A stretch of DNA of 10,145 nt from Spirochaetales bacterium (GCA_027077185.1 JALTGJ010000242.1:1-10145), one strand, 5' to 3'. Shown: positions 1 through 6,554, counted from the stretch's first letter. The notes: generated from the sequence alone by a model not told the origin. Made by a program: numbers and translations.

Positions 1-6
1 CTCTAC

Positions 7-79
7 TGCACTGTGTTAGAGAAGAGCTGGTATTAAAAACCAAAATGAGACACAGCGCAAAAAGCTCTAAAATGGTGCA
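7..79. repeat. Imperfect inverted repeat upstream of the thioredoxin-like gene
   Basis: The arms at 7-21 and 65-79 are complementary at 12 of 15 positions (TGCAC...TTAGAG against CTCTAA...GTGCA) around a 43-base spacer. A competing pairing, AGAGCT (23-28) with AGCTCT (63-68), is also possible. The rest of 1-80 holds no gene that I can recognise. It could be a leftover terminator or regulatory region of a gene to the left of the window. The function is unknown. Confidence 0.3.
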
Positions 80-80
80 C

Positions 81-109
81 TTGACAATTATTGGTAAATA
101 TTTAATAAA
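81..109 (+). promoter_or_regulatory. Putative promoter of the thioredoxin-like gene, possibly leaderless
   Basis: A perfect -35 hexamer TTGACA lies at 81-86. Weak -10 candidates follow: TTTAAT at 101-106 (five of six matches but only a 14-base spacer) and TAATAA at 103-108 (16-base spacer). With either one, transcription would begin at about 112-116, essentially on the ATG at 116. That fits the absence of any Shine-Dalgarno sequence before this start. The -35 is clear; the -10 and start point are inferred. Confidence 0.4.
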
Positions 110-115
110 ACTTCT

Positions 116-442
116 ATGAAAAACTTAAATAGTATGACTGAAATTAAAAATTTTATTTCATCCGGTGATATGCGGATGCTATACCTTTCAAGGCCTGACT
201 GCGGTGTATGTATGGCACTTATACCAAAAATAGAAGATATGATTCTGGAATTTCCTGATCTTGAAGGAAGATATATAGATCTTGATCAATTATCAGAGGC
301 TGCAGGGGAATTCTCCATTTTTACAATTCCGGGAATACTTGTTTTTATTCAGGGAAAGGAAACAATTAGAAAAGCCAGATATGTTTCTGTGGAAGAATTA
401 AAAAATGGAATAAAAAGGTATGACAGTCTACTTAAGTCCTGA
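116..442 (+). CDS. Thioredoxin-fold family protein (CGVC active site)
   Basis: This is a 108-residue cytoplasmic protein with no signal peptide. The redox motif C29-G-V-C32 sits after a beta strand (MLYLSRPDC), where thioredoxins carry WCGPC. The fold's cis-proline is P72 in the segment FTIPG, and the length matches single-domain thioredoxins. It is likely a dithiol-disulfide exchange protein, but the active site departs from classical TrxA: there is no Trp before the first Cys, and GV replaces GP. It therefore belongs to the broad thioredoxin-like group, with unknown partners. The ATG at 116 has no ribosome binding site. A second ATG at 134 (residue 7) is possible and also lacks one. The 3' end overlaps the convergent nitroreductase gene by 15 bp. 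It appears to be a single-gene transcript. Fold assignment is firm; exact role is not known. Confidence 0.85.
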   Translation: MKNLNSMTEIKNFISSGDMRMLYLSRPDCGVCMALIPKIEDMILEFPDLEGRYIDLDQLSEAAGEFSIFTIPGILVFIQGKETIRKARYVSVEELKNGIKRYDSLLKS

Positions 443-1213
443 CCATATATCTATAGCTTTCTGGACTGATCTGTTCATCTCCAGAGTAAAATCCGCAGTA
501 AATTTTTTAGTATAAAAATGCTGTCCAATATTTACTGCATTTCCGGAATATTTATTGGTTTTAAAATAAATATCCTTAACAGGTTGAACCATGTTAATAA
601 AATCTGGTTCTATAAGCCGTCTGTATCGGTTTTTAAAATGTATATATTCAGATTTATACCTTGGAGATGGTGATCTGTTACTATAATCACCCTCGGGATA
701 CCCATAGCACAACATTGAAACAGGAAAAGTATAATCGGGAAGATCAAACAACTCCCTGTGAAGCTCATAGTTCTCCATTATATCTCCAATATAACAGGAA
801 CCTATCCCAAGAGATTCTGCAGCCAGGACCGAAGTCTGAGCAGCAATAAGAGCATCACAACTGGCAAGCATAAATTCCCCTACACCTGGAGTTCTATGAG
901 TAATCCCCTCTTTCTTCCCATAATCTATAACCCCTGAACTAAGAAAAAAATCATAGCTCCTCTGAAAGTCAGCCAAAAAAAGAAGCACCAGGGGTGAACT
1001 TGAAATAAAAGGCTGATTGTCACAGCTATTAACAAGTCTGTCTTTTAAAGTCTGATCTTCAACTTCTATTATTGAATAAAGCATTTGGTTTCCTGCAGTA
1101 GGGGCCCGCATAGCAGATTGAATTATTGTATGAATATTTCCACTTCCAATTTCTTTATTTTGAAATTTTCTGACCGATTTTCTATTATTTATTAACTGAA
1201 GAGTTTCATTCAT
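428..1213 (-). CDS. Nitroreductase family protein (FMN-dependent NAD(P)H oxidoreductase)
   Basis: This 261-residue flavoprotein likely uses FMN to transfer electrons from NAD(P)H to nitroaromatics, quinones or flavins; the physiological substrate cannot be read from the sequence. Family marks are the N-terminal FMN phosphate motif R11-K-S-V-R15-K-F, the APTAGNQ segment at 37-43, the helix AAQTSVLAAESLGIGSCYIG in the middle, and LPDYTFPVSMLCYGYP near residues 160-175. The length and the C-terminal helix resemble the NfsA/FRP-like branch. The longest frame opens at 1228 inside trkH, but the ATG at 1213 is preferred. It follows GGAGGT at a good distance, begins MNETLQL close to the first conserved motif, and lies only 2 bp after the trkH stop. 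It is the last gene of the trkA-trkH operon, an unusual partner for a K+ transporter. Its 3' end overlaps the convergent thioredoxin-like gene. Confidence 0.88.
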   Translation of the reverse strand: MNETLQLINNRKSVRKFQNKEIGSGNIHTIIQSAMRAPTAGNQMLYSIIEVEDQTLKDRLVNSCDNQPFISSSPLVLLFLADFQRSYDFFLSSGVIDYGKKEGITHRTPGVGEFMLASCDALIAAQTSVLAAESLGIGSCYIGDIMENYELHRELFDLPDYTFPVSMLCYGYPEGDYSNRSPSPRYKSEYIHFKNRYRRLIEPDFINMVQPVKDIYFKTNKYSGNAVNIGQHFYTKKFTADFTLEMNRSVQKAIDIWSGLK

Positions 1214-1215
1214 AT

Positions 1216-2664
1216 TTAAGACCTCCATAATTTAGGTGTTAGAAGTATTAGCACTGTATAAATTTCCAGACGCCCAAGCATCATAGCTGTACTCAGCACC
1301 CATTTAATATAATCAGGATAAAAAGAATAGTTCAAAGCCGGCCCTATTTTACCAAAACCAGGCCCAATATTACCGAGAGTTGCCAATGCTGTTGTAAAAG
1401 AGGTTAAAATATCGTATCCCCCGGAGGCAACACTAAGACTAATTATCAAAAGAAGAAAAAAATACAAAAAGAAAAAACCGGCTATAGGGTATACTATTTC
1501 TTTCTTCATAATAGAACCATTCATTCTAAGGGGGAATACACCTCTTGGATATACCATTTGTTTCATTTCATTAACTGCAAGTTTAATTAATGTAACAATT
1601 CGTACTACTTTTATCCCCCCCCCTGTAGAACCTGAACATCCTCCGATAAACATAACAAAAAAAAGTGCATTACGGGAAAATGCAGGCCACAATGAAAAAT
1701 CTGCCGTAGCAAAACCAGTTGTAGTAAGAATTGATGCTGTCTGGAAACCAGCATACTGTAAACTTTTTCCGAAGGTACCATAATAATCAAGAAGATTTAT
1801 ACCAATTAGCAGCGTAACAATTAAAAAGATGGAAATATAAACTCTCATTTCTGTATCTCTAAAAAAATCTCTTATATTTCCTGATATGAGTTTATAGTAA
1901 AGATTAAAGTTCATTCCCGCCAGAACCATAAAAACTGTAATTACAATATGAATAAAAGCCGAATTATAGGCACCCACACTGGCAGCCCGTGTAGAAAACC
2001 CTCCGGTTGCCAGAGTTCCAAAAGTATGGGTAGAAGCATCAAACAGAGACATACCTCCAAACATTAAAAGTATCGTCTCCAAAATTGTAAAACCAACATA
2101 AATAAGCCATAAAATTTTAGCTGTCTGAGTAATTTTAGGGGTAATTTTATCCATTGACGGCCCCGGAGCCTCAGCCTTTAAAAGCTGAATTCCGCCAATT
2201 CCAAGCAGCGGCAGTAAAGCAACGGTGAGAACAACTATCCCCATTCCTCCAAGCCAGTGAGTTAAAGAACGCCAGAAGAGCATACCATGTGAAAGTGCTT
2301 CAATATCCGTCAGTATACTGGCACCGGTAGTTGTAAACCCGGACATAGTTTCAAAAAAAGCATCTGTATATGACGGAATAGCTGAAGAAAAAACAAAGGG
2401 AAGAGCTCCAAACAGGGAAGCTGATATCCAGCCTGATGTAACAAGAAGAAACCCTTCCCTGGTACCAAGAACCTGATGTTTTCCGGATTTTGTAAAAAAG
2501 AAAATACTTCCAAATAGAGGAATAATAATAGCAATAGTTTTAAGAAAAGCAAGAGATGATTCCCATTCATGATAAATTAAAGCAACAGCAGCCGAAAAAA
2601 GAATAAATAAAGAAAGAATAAGCATTATTACTGAAAGCACATGTAGAACTACTTTTATTTTCAC
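1216..2664 (-). CDS. trkH: Trk-type potassium uptake transmembrane protein TrkH
   Basis: This is the 482-residue K+-conducting subunit of the Trk system, in the inner membrane and gated by TrkA. Four pore repeats are visible with their filter glycines: TTTGAS (110-116), TLATGGFSTR (217-226), LTTTGFAT (313-320) and TLGNIG (429-434). The conserved LTHWLGGMGIVVL (134-146), GGCSGSTGGGIKVVR (341-355) and C-terminal MLGRLEIYTVLIL are all present. Length is normal for the family and the gene is full length. The start is a GTG at 2664 that overlaps the trkA stop (GTGA), with a modest AAGGA upstream, so translation is probably coupled to trkA. The oddity is a run of nine G on the coding strand (1615-1623) encoding glycines 348-350; length changes there would truncate the protein before the fourth pore repeat. 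Identification is secure. Confidence 0.96.
   Translation of the reverse strand: MKIKVVLHVLSVIMLILSLFILFSAAVALIYHEWESSLAFLKTIAIIIPLFGSIFFFTKSGKHQVLGTREGFLLVTSGWISASLFGALPFVFSSAIPSYTDAFFETMSGFTTTGASILTDIEALSHGMLFWRSLTHWLGGMGIVVLTVALLPLLGIGGIQLLKAEAPGPSMDKITPKITQTAKILWLIYVGFTILETILLMFGGMSLFDASTHTFGTLATGGFSTRAASVGAYNSAFIHIVITVFMVLAGMNFNLYYKLISGNIRDFFRDTEMRVYISIFLIVTLLIGINLLDYYGTFGKSLQYAGFQTASILTTTGFATADFSLWPAFSRNALFFVMFIGGCSGSTGGGIKVVRIVTLIKLAVNEMKQMVYPRGVFPLRMNGSIMKKEIVYPIAGFFFLYFFLLLIISLSVASGGYDILTSFTTALATLGNIGPGFGKIGPALNYSFYPDYIKWVLSTAMMLGRLEIYTVLILLTPKLWRS
1218..1228 (-). promoter_or_regulatory. Ribosome binding site of the nitroreductase gene, inside the trkH 3' end
   Basis: Read on the minus strand, the last trkH codons TTA TGG AGG TCT TAA contain GGAGGT, which lies 7 bases before the ATG at 1213. 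This strong site supports 1213 as the start rather than 1228, and suggests translational coupling between trkH termination and nitroreductase initiation. Confidence 0.75.
1615..1623 (-). repeat. Poly-G (G9) homopolymer tract inside trkH
   Basis: There are nine consecutive C on the + strand, hence G9 on the coding strand, making three GGG codons for Gly348-350. With eight G the frame reads GGG GGG GGA TAA, an immediate stop. With ten G it runs about ten codons into TAA. This is the only long G/C homopolymer that I see in the window. Tracts like this can act as slipped-strand phase switches; whether this one varies is unknown. Confidence 0.9.
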
Positions 2665-4061
2665 TCTGACAGCAATCCTTCTAGTTTTTTAATTGATTCT
2701 CTTTCAGTTATTATAGCTATGTGGTCATTCTCTTCAACTTCCAGATGCCCGTAGGGTATTATTGTCTCTTCTCCTCTGGTAATTAATATAATAAGAGTAT
2801 TTTTTGGAAGTTTTATCTCACTAAGCTGCCTGGAAACAAAACCGGATGATTCGGAAACAGAAAACTCAATAACCTCAAGCTTGCCTCCGGATAAGGCATA
2901 AACATTTTTGATATTCCCTTTACGGAGTATTTTTAAAATGGAACTTACAACAGTAGTATTTCGACTAATTGTAACATCCAGATTAAGATTATGAGCCAGA
3001 TTACGATAACTGTCTTTTGTAACCAGTGAGATTGCCTTATTAATTCCCAGGGATTTTGCATAACTTCCAGTTATTATATTAAGTTCATGATTTCCTGTTG
3101 CAGAGATAATAAGATCATTTTTTAGCAGTTCATCATCTTCAAGAACCCCTTCCTCGGTAATATCCTGACACGTTACCAATGCCTGGGGGAACCGCTCAGC
3201 CAGAATTTTAGTCCGTTCATAATTTTTATCAATAATATGAAGTTTTTTTCTCTTATTTATTCTAAGTATGTGTTTTAACCTTCCGAGGATATTGGGAAGT
3301 GCCTCCTCCTGCTGTAAAATACCCTCTGCTATATTCATACCTACATCACCACCGCCTATAACCAGAATCCTGTTTATCTCCTTATCTCTAAGTTTTTCAA
3401 GAGTATATATCTCTTCGAACACTTCCTCAGTGGATAGTAAATAAACCCGGTCATTTTCCAGAAGTATTGTTTCTCCATTTGGTATAATAGATACATTATC
3501 CCTTATAATAACAGAAATAAGAAATTCTATATCCAGATCTTTTCTAACAATCTTTAAAGGTCGATTGATAAATACAGATTCCCTGCCTAATGGCAGATCT
3601 CTCATTTCCAGTCTGCTGTTTTCAAACTGCATAACATCACTAATAGCACCATGATCGACTGCTCTTAAAATAGCCTGGGAAGCTTCTATATCCGGATTTA
3701 TAATATAGTCTATCCCTAAAATACGTTTATCCAATAATTTCGTATCCACATAATCAACATTTCTTACCCTCGCAATTGTTATGGGTTTAGAAAACTCATT
3801 AGCTACTATACCACAGGCAATCATATTTACTTCATCCGAATTTGTTACACTTATAAATGCATCCGCTTTCTGAATACCGGCCTTTTTCAGGGTTTCAAGG
3901 TTAGTACCGGAAGCATTAAGAACCATACAGTCAAGATTGTTTGTTGTATTTTTTGCTCTCCCTTTATCCAGTTCAATTAAAGCAACATTTTTACCTTCAT
4001 CAATTAGCTGCCTGGCAAGCATATAGCCTACTCTTCCTGCTCCAAGAATTACAATATACAT
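2661..4061 (-). CDS. trkA: Trk system potassium transporter subunit TrkA
   Basis: This 466-residue cytoplasmic regulatory protein binds NAD(H) and nucleotides and gates TrkH. It has the duplicated RCK layout. RCK-N 1 has G7-A-G-R-V-G12 and the acidic E30 ending strand 2. A first TrkA_C domain spans about 155-215. RCK-N 2 has G236-G-G-D-V-G241 and D278, and a second TrkA_C domain spans about 395-460. E. coli TrkA is about the same size (458). Unusually, the second nucleotide-binding domain has a basic stretch of roughly 20 residues (about 250-272, ending INKRKK) between the glycine loop helix and strand 2, where E. coli TrkA goes almost directly to the next strand. The ATG at 4061 has no clear Shine-Dalgarno. 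It is first in the operon and overlaps trkH by 4 bp. Confidence 0.95.
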   Translation of the reverse strand: MYIVILGAGRVGYMLARQLIDEGKNVALIELDKGRAKNTTNNLDCMVLNASGTNLETLKKAGIQKADAFISVTNSDEVNMIACGIVANEFSKPITIARVRNVDYVDTKLLDKRILGIDYIINPDIEASQAILRAVDHGAISDVMQFENSRLEMRDLPLGRESVFINRPLKIVRKDLDIEFLISVIIRDNVSIIPNGETILLENDRVYLLSTEEVFEEIYTLEKLRDKEINRILVIGGGDVGMNIAEGILQQEEALPNILGRLKHILRINKRKKLHIIDKNYERTKILAERFPQALVTCQDITEEGVLEDDELLKNDLIISATGNHELNIITGSYAKSLGINKAISLVTKDSYRNLAHNLNLDVTISRNTTVVSSILKILRKGNIKNVYALSGGKLEVIEFSVSESSGFVSRQLSEIKLPKNTLIILITRGEETIIPYGHLEVEENDHIAIITERESIKKLEGLLSE

Positions 4062-4068
4062 ATTTAAC

Positions 4069-4097
4069 AGGCTAAATTACTAAAGTCAGATTGTCAA
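4069..4097 (-). promoter_or_regulatory. Putative promoter of the trkA-trkH-nitroreductase operon
   Basis: On the minus strand a perfect TTGACA (4097-4092) lies 36 bases before the trkA ATG. At a 17-base spacer the -10 would be TAGCCT (4074-4069), a poor match. The geometry would place the transcript start at or next to the ATG, and no ribosome binding site is visible. This is the same arrangement as at the thioredoxin-like gene. Moderate to low certainty because the -10 is weak. Confidence 0.35.
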
Positions 4098-4134
4098 TGG
4101 TTAAATATATTGAAACTCTATTATCACACTAATC

Positions 4135-4150
4135 TAACAAAACTCTGTTA
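4135..4150. repeat. Short inverted repeat TAACA-N6-TGTTA
   Basis: This perfect 5-base inverted repeat lies in the divergent region between trkA and the ferredoxin gene, upstream of both putative promoters. It could be a regulator site, but it is short and A/T-rich, so chance is plausible. Confidence 0.25.
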
Positions 4151-4175
4151 AATATCAGATACATGCAAATAATTA

Positions 4176-4204
4176 TTGTGTCCTAAGGTTTCTAACCCTA
4201 CAAT
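4176..4204 (+). promoter_or_regulatory. Putative promoter of the ferredoxin-AOR operon
   Basis: TTGTGT (4176-4181, three of six -35 matches) and TACAAT (4199-4204, five of six -10 matches) are separated by exactly 17 bases. Transcription would start near 4211, leaving a leader of about 24 bases with a strong AGGAGG at 4225-4230 before the ATG at 4235. The -10 lies inside a perfect inverted repeat listed separately. Confidence 0.5.
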
Positions 4205-4215
4205 AAGATTAGAAA
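4189..4215. promoter_or_regulatory. Operator-like inverted repeat TTTCTAA-N13-TTAGAAA over the -10 box
   Basis: The arms at 4189-4195 and 4209-4215 are perfectly complementary over 7 bases and flank the putative -10 (4199-4204) and the expected start point (~4211). Arm centres are 20 bases apart, about two helical turns, as expected for a dimeric repressor site. It does not match any regulator motif that I can name. The symmetry is seen; the function is inferred. Confidence 0.35.
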
Positions 4216-4234
4216 TTAAAAGGCAGGAGGAAAT

Positions 4235-4642
4235 ATGCCCCTAAAATTTAAACTCAGTGACTGTACAGGTTGTAAACTGTGTCAGTTAGCCTGTTCGGCA
4301 GTTCATGATGGAGTATTTAACCCGGAAAAAGCAAGACTCAAAATGACTCATGAATACAACAGCAATGGAATAAAGATACGTTCAAGCAGCTGTATAATGT
4401 GTGGTAAATGTGAAGAAGCCTGCCAGACAGGCGGAATTAAGAGTAATGGAAGATGGATGGTGGTTGATAATAATAAGTGCAATGCCTGCGGGGTATGTGT
4501 TGAAGTATGTCCAACAAACATCCTCTATCTTGATACCAATAATAATACAATTATCTGTGATTTATGCGGTGGAGATCCTGAGTGCATTAAATGGTGCCCG
4601 AAAGATGTAATTACACTCTGGGAAAAGGAGCCAAAAAAATGA
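4235..4642 (+). CDS. Four-cluster 4Fe-4S ferredoxin-like electron-transfer subunit (AorA/HycB-like)
   Basis: This 135-residue soluble protein has exactly sixteen cysteines in four motifs: C10-x2-C-x2-C-x3-C20, C53-x2-C-x2-C-x3-C63, C82-x2-C-x2-C-x3-C92-P, and C108-x2-C-x5-C-x3-C121-P. The wider spacing of the last motif is typical of HycB/DmsB-type electron-transfer subunits. Four [4Fe-4S] clusters can be expected, forming a wire from the partner enzyme to an acceptor. The next gene overlaps by 4 bp and encodes an AOR-family oxidoreductase, so this is most likely its electron-transfer subunit, comparable to AorA of the Aromatoleum aromaticum enzyme. No Tat or Sec signal is present, so the complex is cytoplasmic. 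The ATG at 4235 has AGGAGG four bases upstream. It is full length; the exact electron acceptor is unknown. Confidence 0.9.
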   Translation: MPLKFKLSDCTGCKLCQLACSAVHDGVFNPEKARLKMTHEYNSNGIKIRSSSCIMCGKCEEACQTGGIKSNGRWMVVDNNKCNACGVCVEVCPTNILYLDTNNNTIICDLCGGDPECIKWCPKDVITLWEKEPKK

Positions 4643-6474
4643 GTATTAATACAAACAGTAAAAAAAGCAGTTTTTTTGGAAAAATGCTTGTAGTTGACCT
4701 GACAAACGGAAATATAGAAGACAAAACTCTTCCCAGAGAATGGATAGATCTTTATACAGGCCAAAAAGGATTGGGTTCAAGGATCTTTATGGAGGATTTT
4801 GATATTGAGACTGATCCTTTGTCACCTGAAAACCGGATAATTCTAACTAATGGTGTAATGACAGGAACAATAGTATCCTGTTCCACAAAACTGGCTATGA
4901 CAACAAAATCTCCCCAGACTGGCACCATATCCGATGGATCTGTGGGTGGTCACATAGGTGCTGAACTAAAATATGCAGGATACGATGCAGTTATGATTAC
5001 AGGGAAGGCTCCTGAACTATCATACCTTCATATTGATCCCGATATAAAGGAAATCCGCCCAATTCCAGAATTTAAGGGAATGGGAACCTTTGATACTGAA
5101 GATAAGCTAAAAAAAATAACAGCTGATGATAAACTTAAGGTTCTGGCTATAGGCCCTGCAGGTGAAAACCTTGTACCTTTTTCCTGTGTGTCCTCGGAAC
5201 GCTACCGCCAGCTTGGACGTGGTGGAATGGGTGCTGTAATGGGTAGTAAAAACCTTAAAGCAATAAGTGTAAGAGGATGGCTGGATGTTGAGGTAGCAGA
5301 TATAAAAAAATGTATGGAATTTTCAATGGCTGCCCATAAAAAAGACGGTGTAATTGATCCTGAAAATGAAATCTATACCCATGGAACAAGTGTACTTGTT
5401 AATTACTCCCAGGAATCAGGCCTACTTCCAACTAAAAATTTTTCAGAAGGGAGGTTTCCTGAATACCAGAATATCAATGGAGAAGCATTTAAAGCTGTAA
5501 GATTAAATAAGAAAGCATGTTTTTCCTGTGGAATAGCATGCGGTAATTACGTTAAAGATGGAAATGCGGTTGTTGAAGGACCGGAATTTGAAACAATTGC
5601 TCTTTGCGGGACATCAATAGGAGTCGGCAGCAGAGCAGATATAATTCGAATGAATGCTGTTTGTGATGATCTGGGAATTGACACCATTTCTGCAGGTGGA
5701 ACAATTGCCTACATGATGGAGGCAACAGAAAAGGGTCTTCATGACTTTGGGATACGCTTTGGTGAAGCAGAAAAAGCATACAAATATATGGAAGATATTT
5801 CTTTCCGCAGGGGAATTGGAAAGGAAGCCTCCCAGGGATCCAAATGGCTTGCCCAAAAATACGGTGGAACAGATTATGCAATGAATATAAAGGGAATGGA
5901 ATTGCCCGGTTACGATCCAAGAGGTTCCTGGGGAATGGGAATGGCCTATGCTACAGCCTCCAGAGGGGGATGTCATATGTCAGCGTATCCTATAGCGGAA
6001 GAAGCATGGGGAACTATGGATCCATTTACTTTTGAAGGTAAAGGAAAACTGGTTGCAGATATGCAGAACAGCCAGTTTGCAAAATTTTCTGTTGGTATAT
6101 GTGATTTCTGGCCTATTAGTGACGAAACCCTGGGATCACTTTTTGAGGTAACAGCAGGAGGAAAATGGCCTGCAGAAAAAATATATGCAGTAGGAGAGAG
6201 AGTTTTTAACCTTCAGAGGATGTTCAATGTAATGCTTGGCTTTGATCGCAGAGAAGATTCTCTTCCCGGCAGATTACATAAAGAACTCCTTAAAGAAGGC
6301 CCGCCAAAGGATCATCCTATGACAAAAGAAGCTTTTGATAATGCTATGAGTGAATACTACAGTTACAGAGGATGGGATGATAGGGGCCGGCCAACTATTA
6401 AAAAACTAAAAGAACTTGGAATAGAGGATAAGTTTATAAGTACCTATGCAGAAAAAACAGGTATAGCAGAGTAA
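4639..6474 (+). CDS. Aldehyde:ferredoxin oxidoreductase family protein (tungsten-bis-pterin enzyme)
   Basis: This 611-residue protein is close to the 605 of Pyrococcus furiosus AOR. The family oxidises aldehydes to carboxylic acids (or reduces acids) at a tungsten-bis-pyranopterin centre next to one [4Fe-4S] cluster. The N-terminal pterin-binding domain includes KSPQTGTISDGSVGGHIGAE (90-109) and LGRGGMGAVMGSKNLKAI (192-209). Cluster ligands are C294-x2-C297-x3-C301 and C488 in GICDFW, matching C288/C291/C295/C494 of P. furiosus. The pterin loop DPRGSWGMGMAYA (426-438) leads to RGGCH446. E318 in GPEFE and H446 occupy approximately the places of the proposed catalytic Glu and His. The ATG at 4639 overlaps the ferredoxin stop (ATGA) and follows AAGGAG by 8 bases. 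An in-frame ATG at 4591 adds 16 unlike residues within the ferredoxin gene and is rejected. The aldehyde substrate is unknown; other AOR-family activities are possible. Confidence 0.94.
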   Translation: MSINTNSKKSSFFGKMLVVDLTNGNIEDKTLPREWIDLYTGQKGLGSRIFMEDFDIETDPLSPENRIILTNGVMTGTIVSCSTKLAMTTKSPQTGTISDGSVGGHIGAELKYAGYDAVMITGKAPELSYLHIDPDIKEIRPIPEFKGMGTFDTEDKLKKITADDKLKVLAIGPAGENLVPFSCVSSERYRQLGRGGMGAVMGSKNLKAISVRGWLDVEVADIKKCMEFSMAAHKKDGVIDPENEIYTHGTSVLVNYSQESGLLPTKNFSEGRFPEYQNINGEAFKAVRLNKKACFSCGIACGNYVKDGNAVVEGPEFETIALCGTSIGVGSRADIIRMNAVCDDLGIDTISAGGTIAYMMEATEKGLHDFGIRFGEAEKAYKYMEDISFRRGIGKEASQGSKWLAQKYGGTDYAMNIKGMELPGYDPRGSWGMGMAYATASRGGCHMSAYPIAEEAWGTMDPFTFEGKGKLVADMQNSQFAKFSVGICDFWPISDETLGSLFEVTAGGKWPAEKIYAVGERVFNLQRMFNVMLGFDRREDSLPGRLHKELLKEGPPKDHPMTKEAFDNAMSEYYSYRGWDDRGRPTIKKLKELGIEDKFISTYAEKTGIAE

Positions 6475-6489
6475 TATGCATATTTTAGT

Positions 6490-6516
6490 AATTTATCACT
6501 TAAATTTTAGATAAAT
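6490..6516. repeat. AT-rich inverted repeat after the AOR gene
   Basis: ATTTATC (6491-6497) and GATAAAT (6510-6516) form a 7-base perfect inverted repeat with a 12-base spacer. A palindrome ATATGCATAT (6474-6483) overlaps the last base of the AOR stop codon. Neither has a GC-rich stem or following T-run, so I do not call a rho-independent terminator here. It may be an operator or chance in AT-rich DNA. Confidence 0.25.
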
Positions 6517-6554
6517 ATTAGCGCTGTATCACTATTTAAAATTACAGTAGAATA

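Noticed and set aside
1..115. tRNA or small RNA remnant at the left edge
   Set aside because: No T-loop GTTCRA motif, no anticodon arm and no cloverleaf pairing. Only an imperfect inverted repeat is visible.
661..849. A 62-codon + strand frame antisense to the nitroreductase
   Set aside because: It has no start signals or protein-like features and is explained by the nitroreductase on the other strand.
4591..4638. N-terminal extension of the AOR gene from an ATG at 4591
   Set aside because: It would read through the last third motif region of the ferredoxin gene in another frame, has no ribosome binding site and adds residues unlike the family. The ATG at 4639 has AAGGAG and the usual ATGA overlap.
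5552..5976. Two long antisense open frames within the AOR gene
   Set aside because: They lie wholly inside a well-conserved coding region, lack ribosome binding sites and show no recognisable protein pattern. They are shadows of the AOR codons.
6474..6516. Candidate terminator after the AOR gene
   Set aside because: The inverted repeats are almost pure A/T and no T-run follows, so a rho-independent terminator is not supported.
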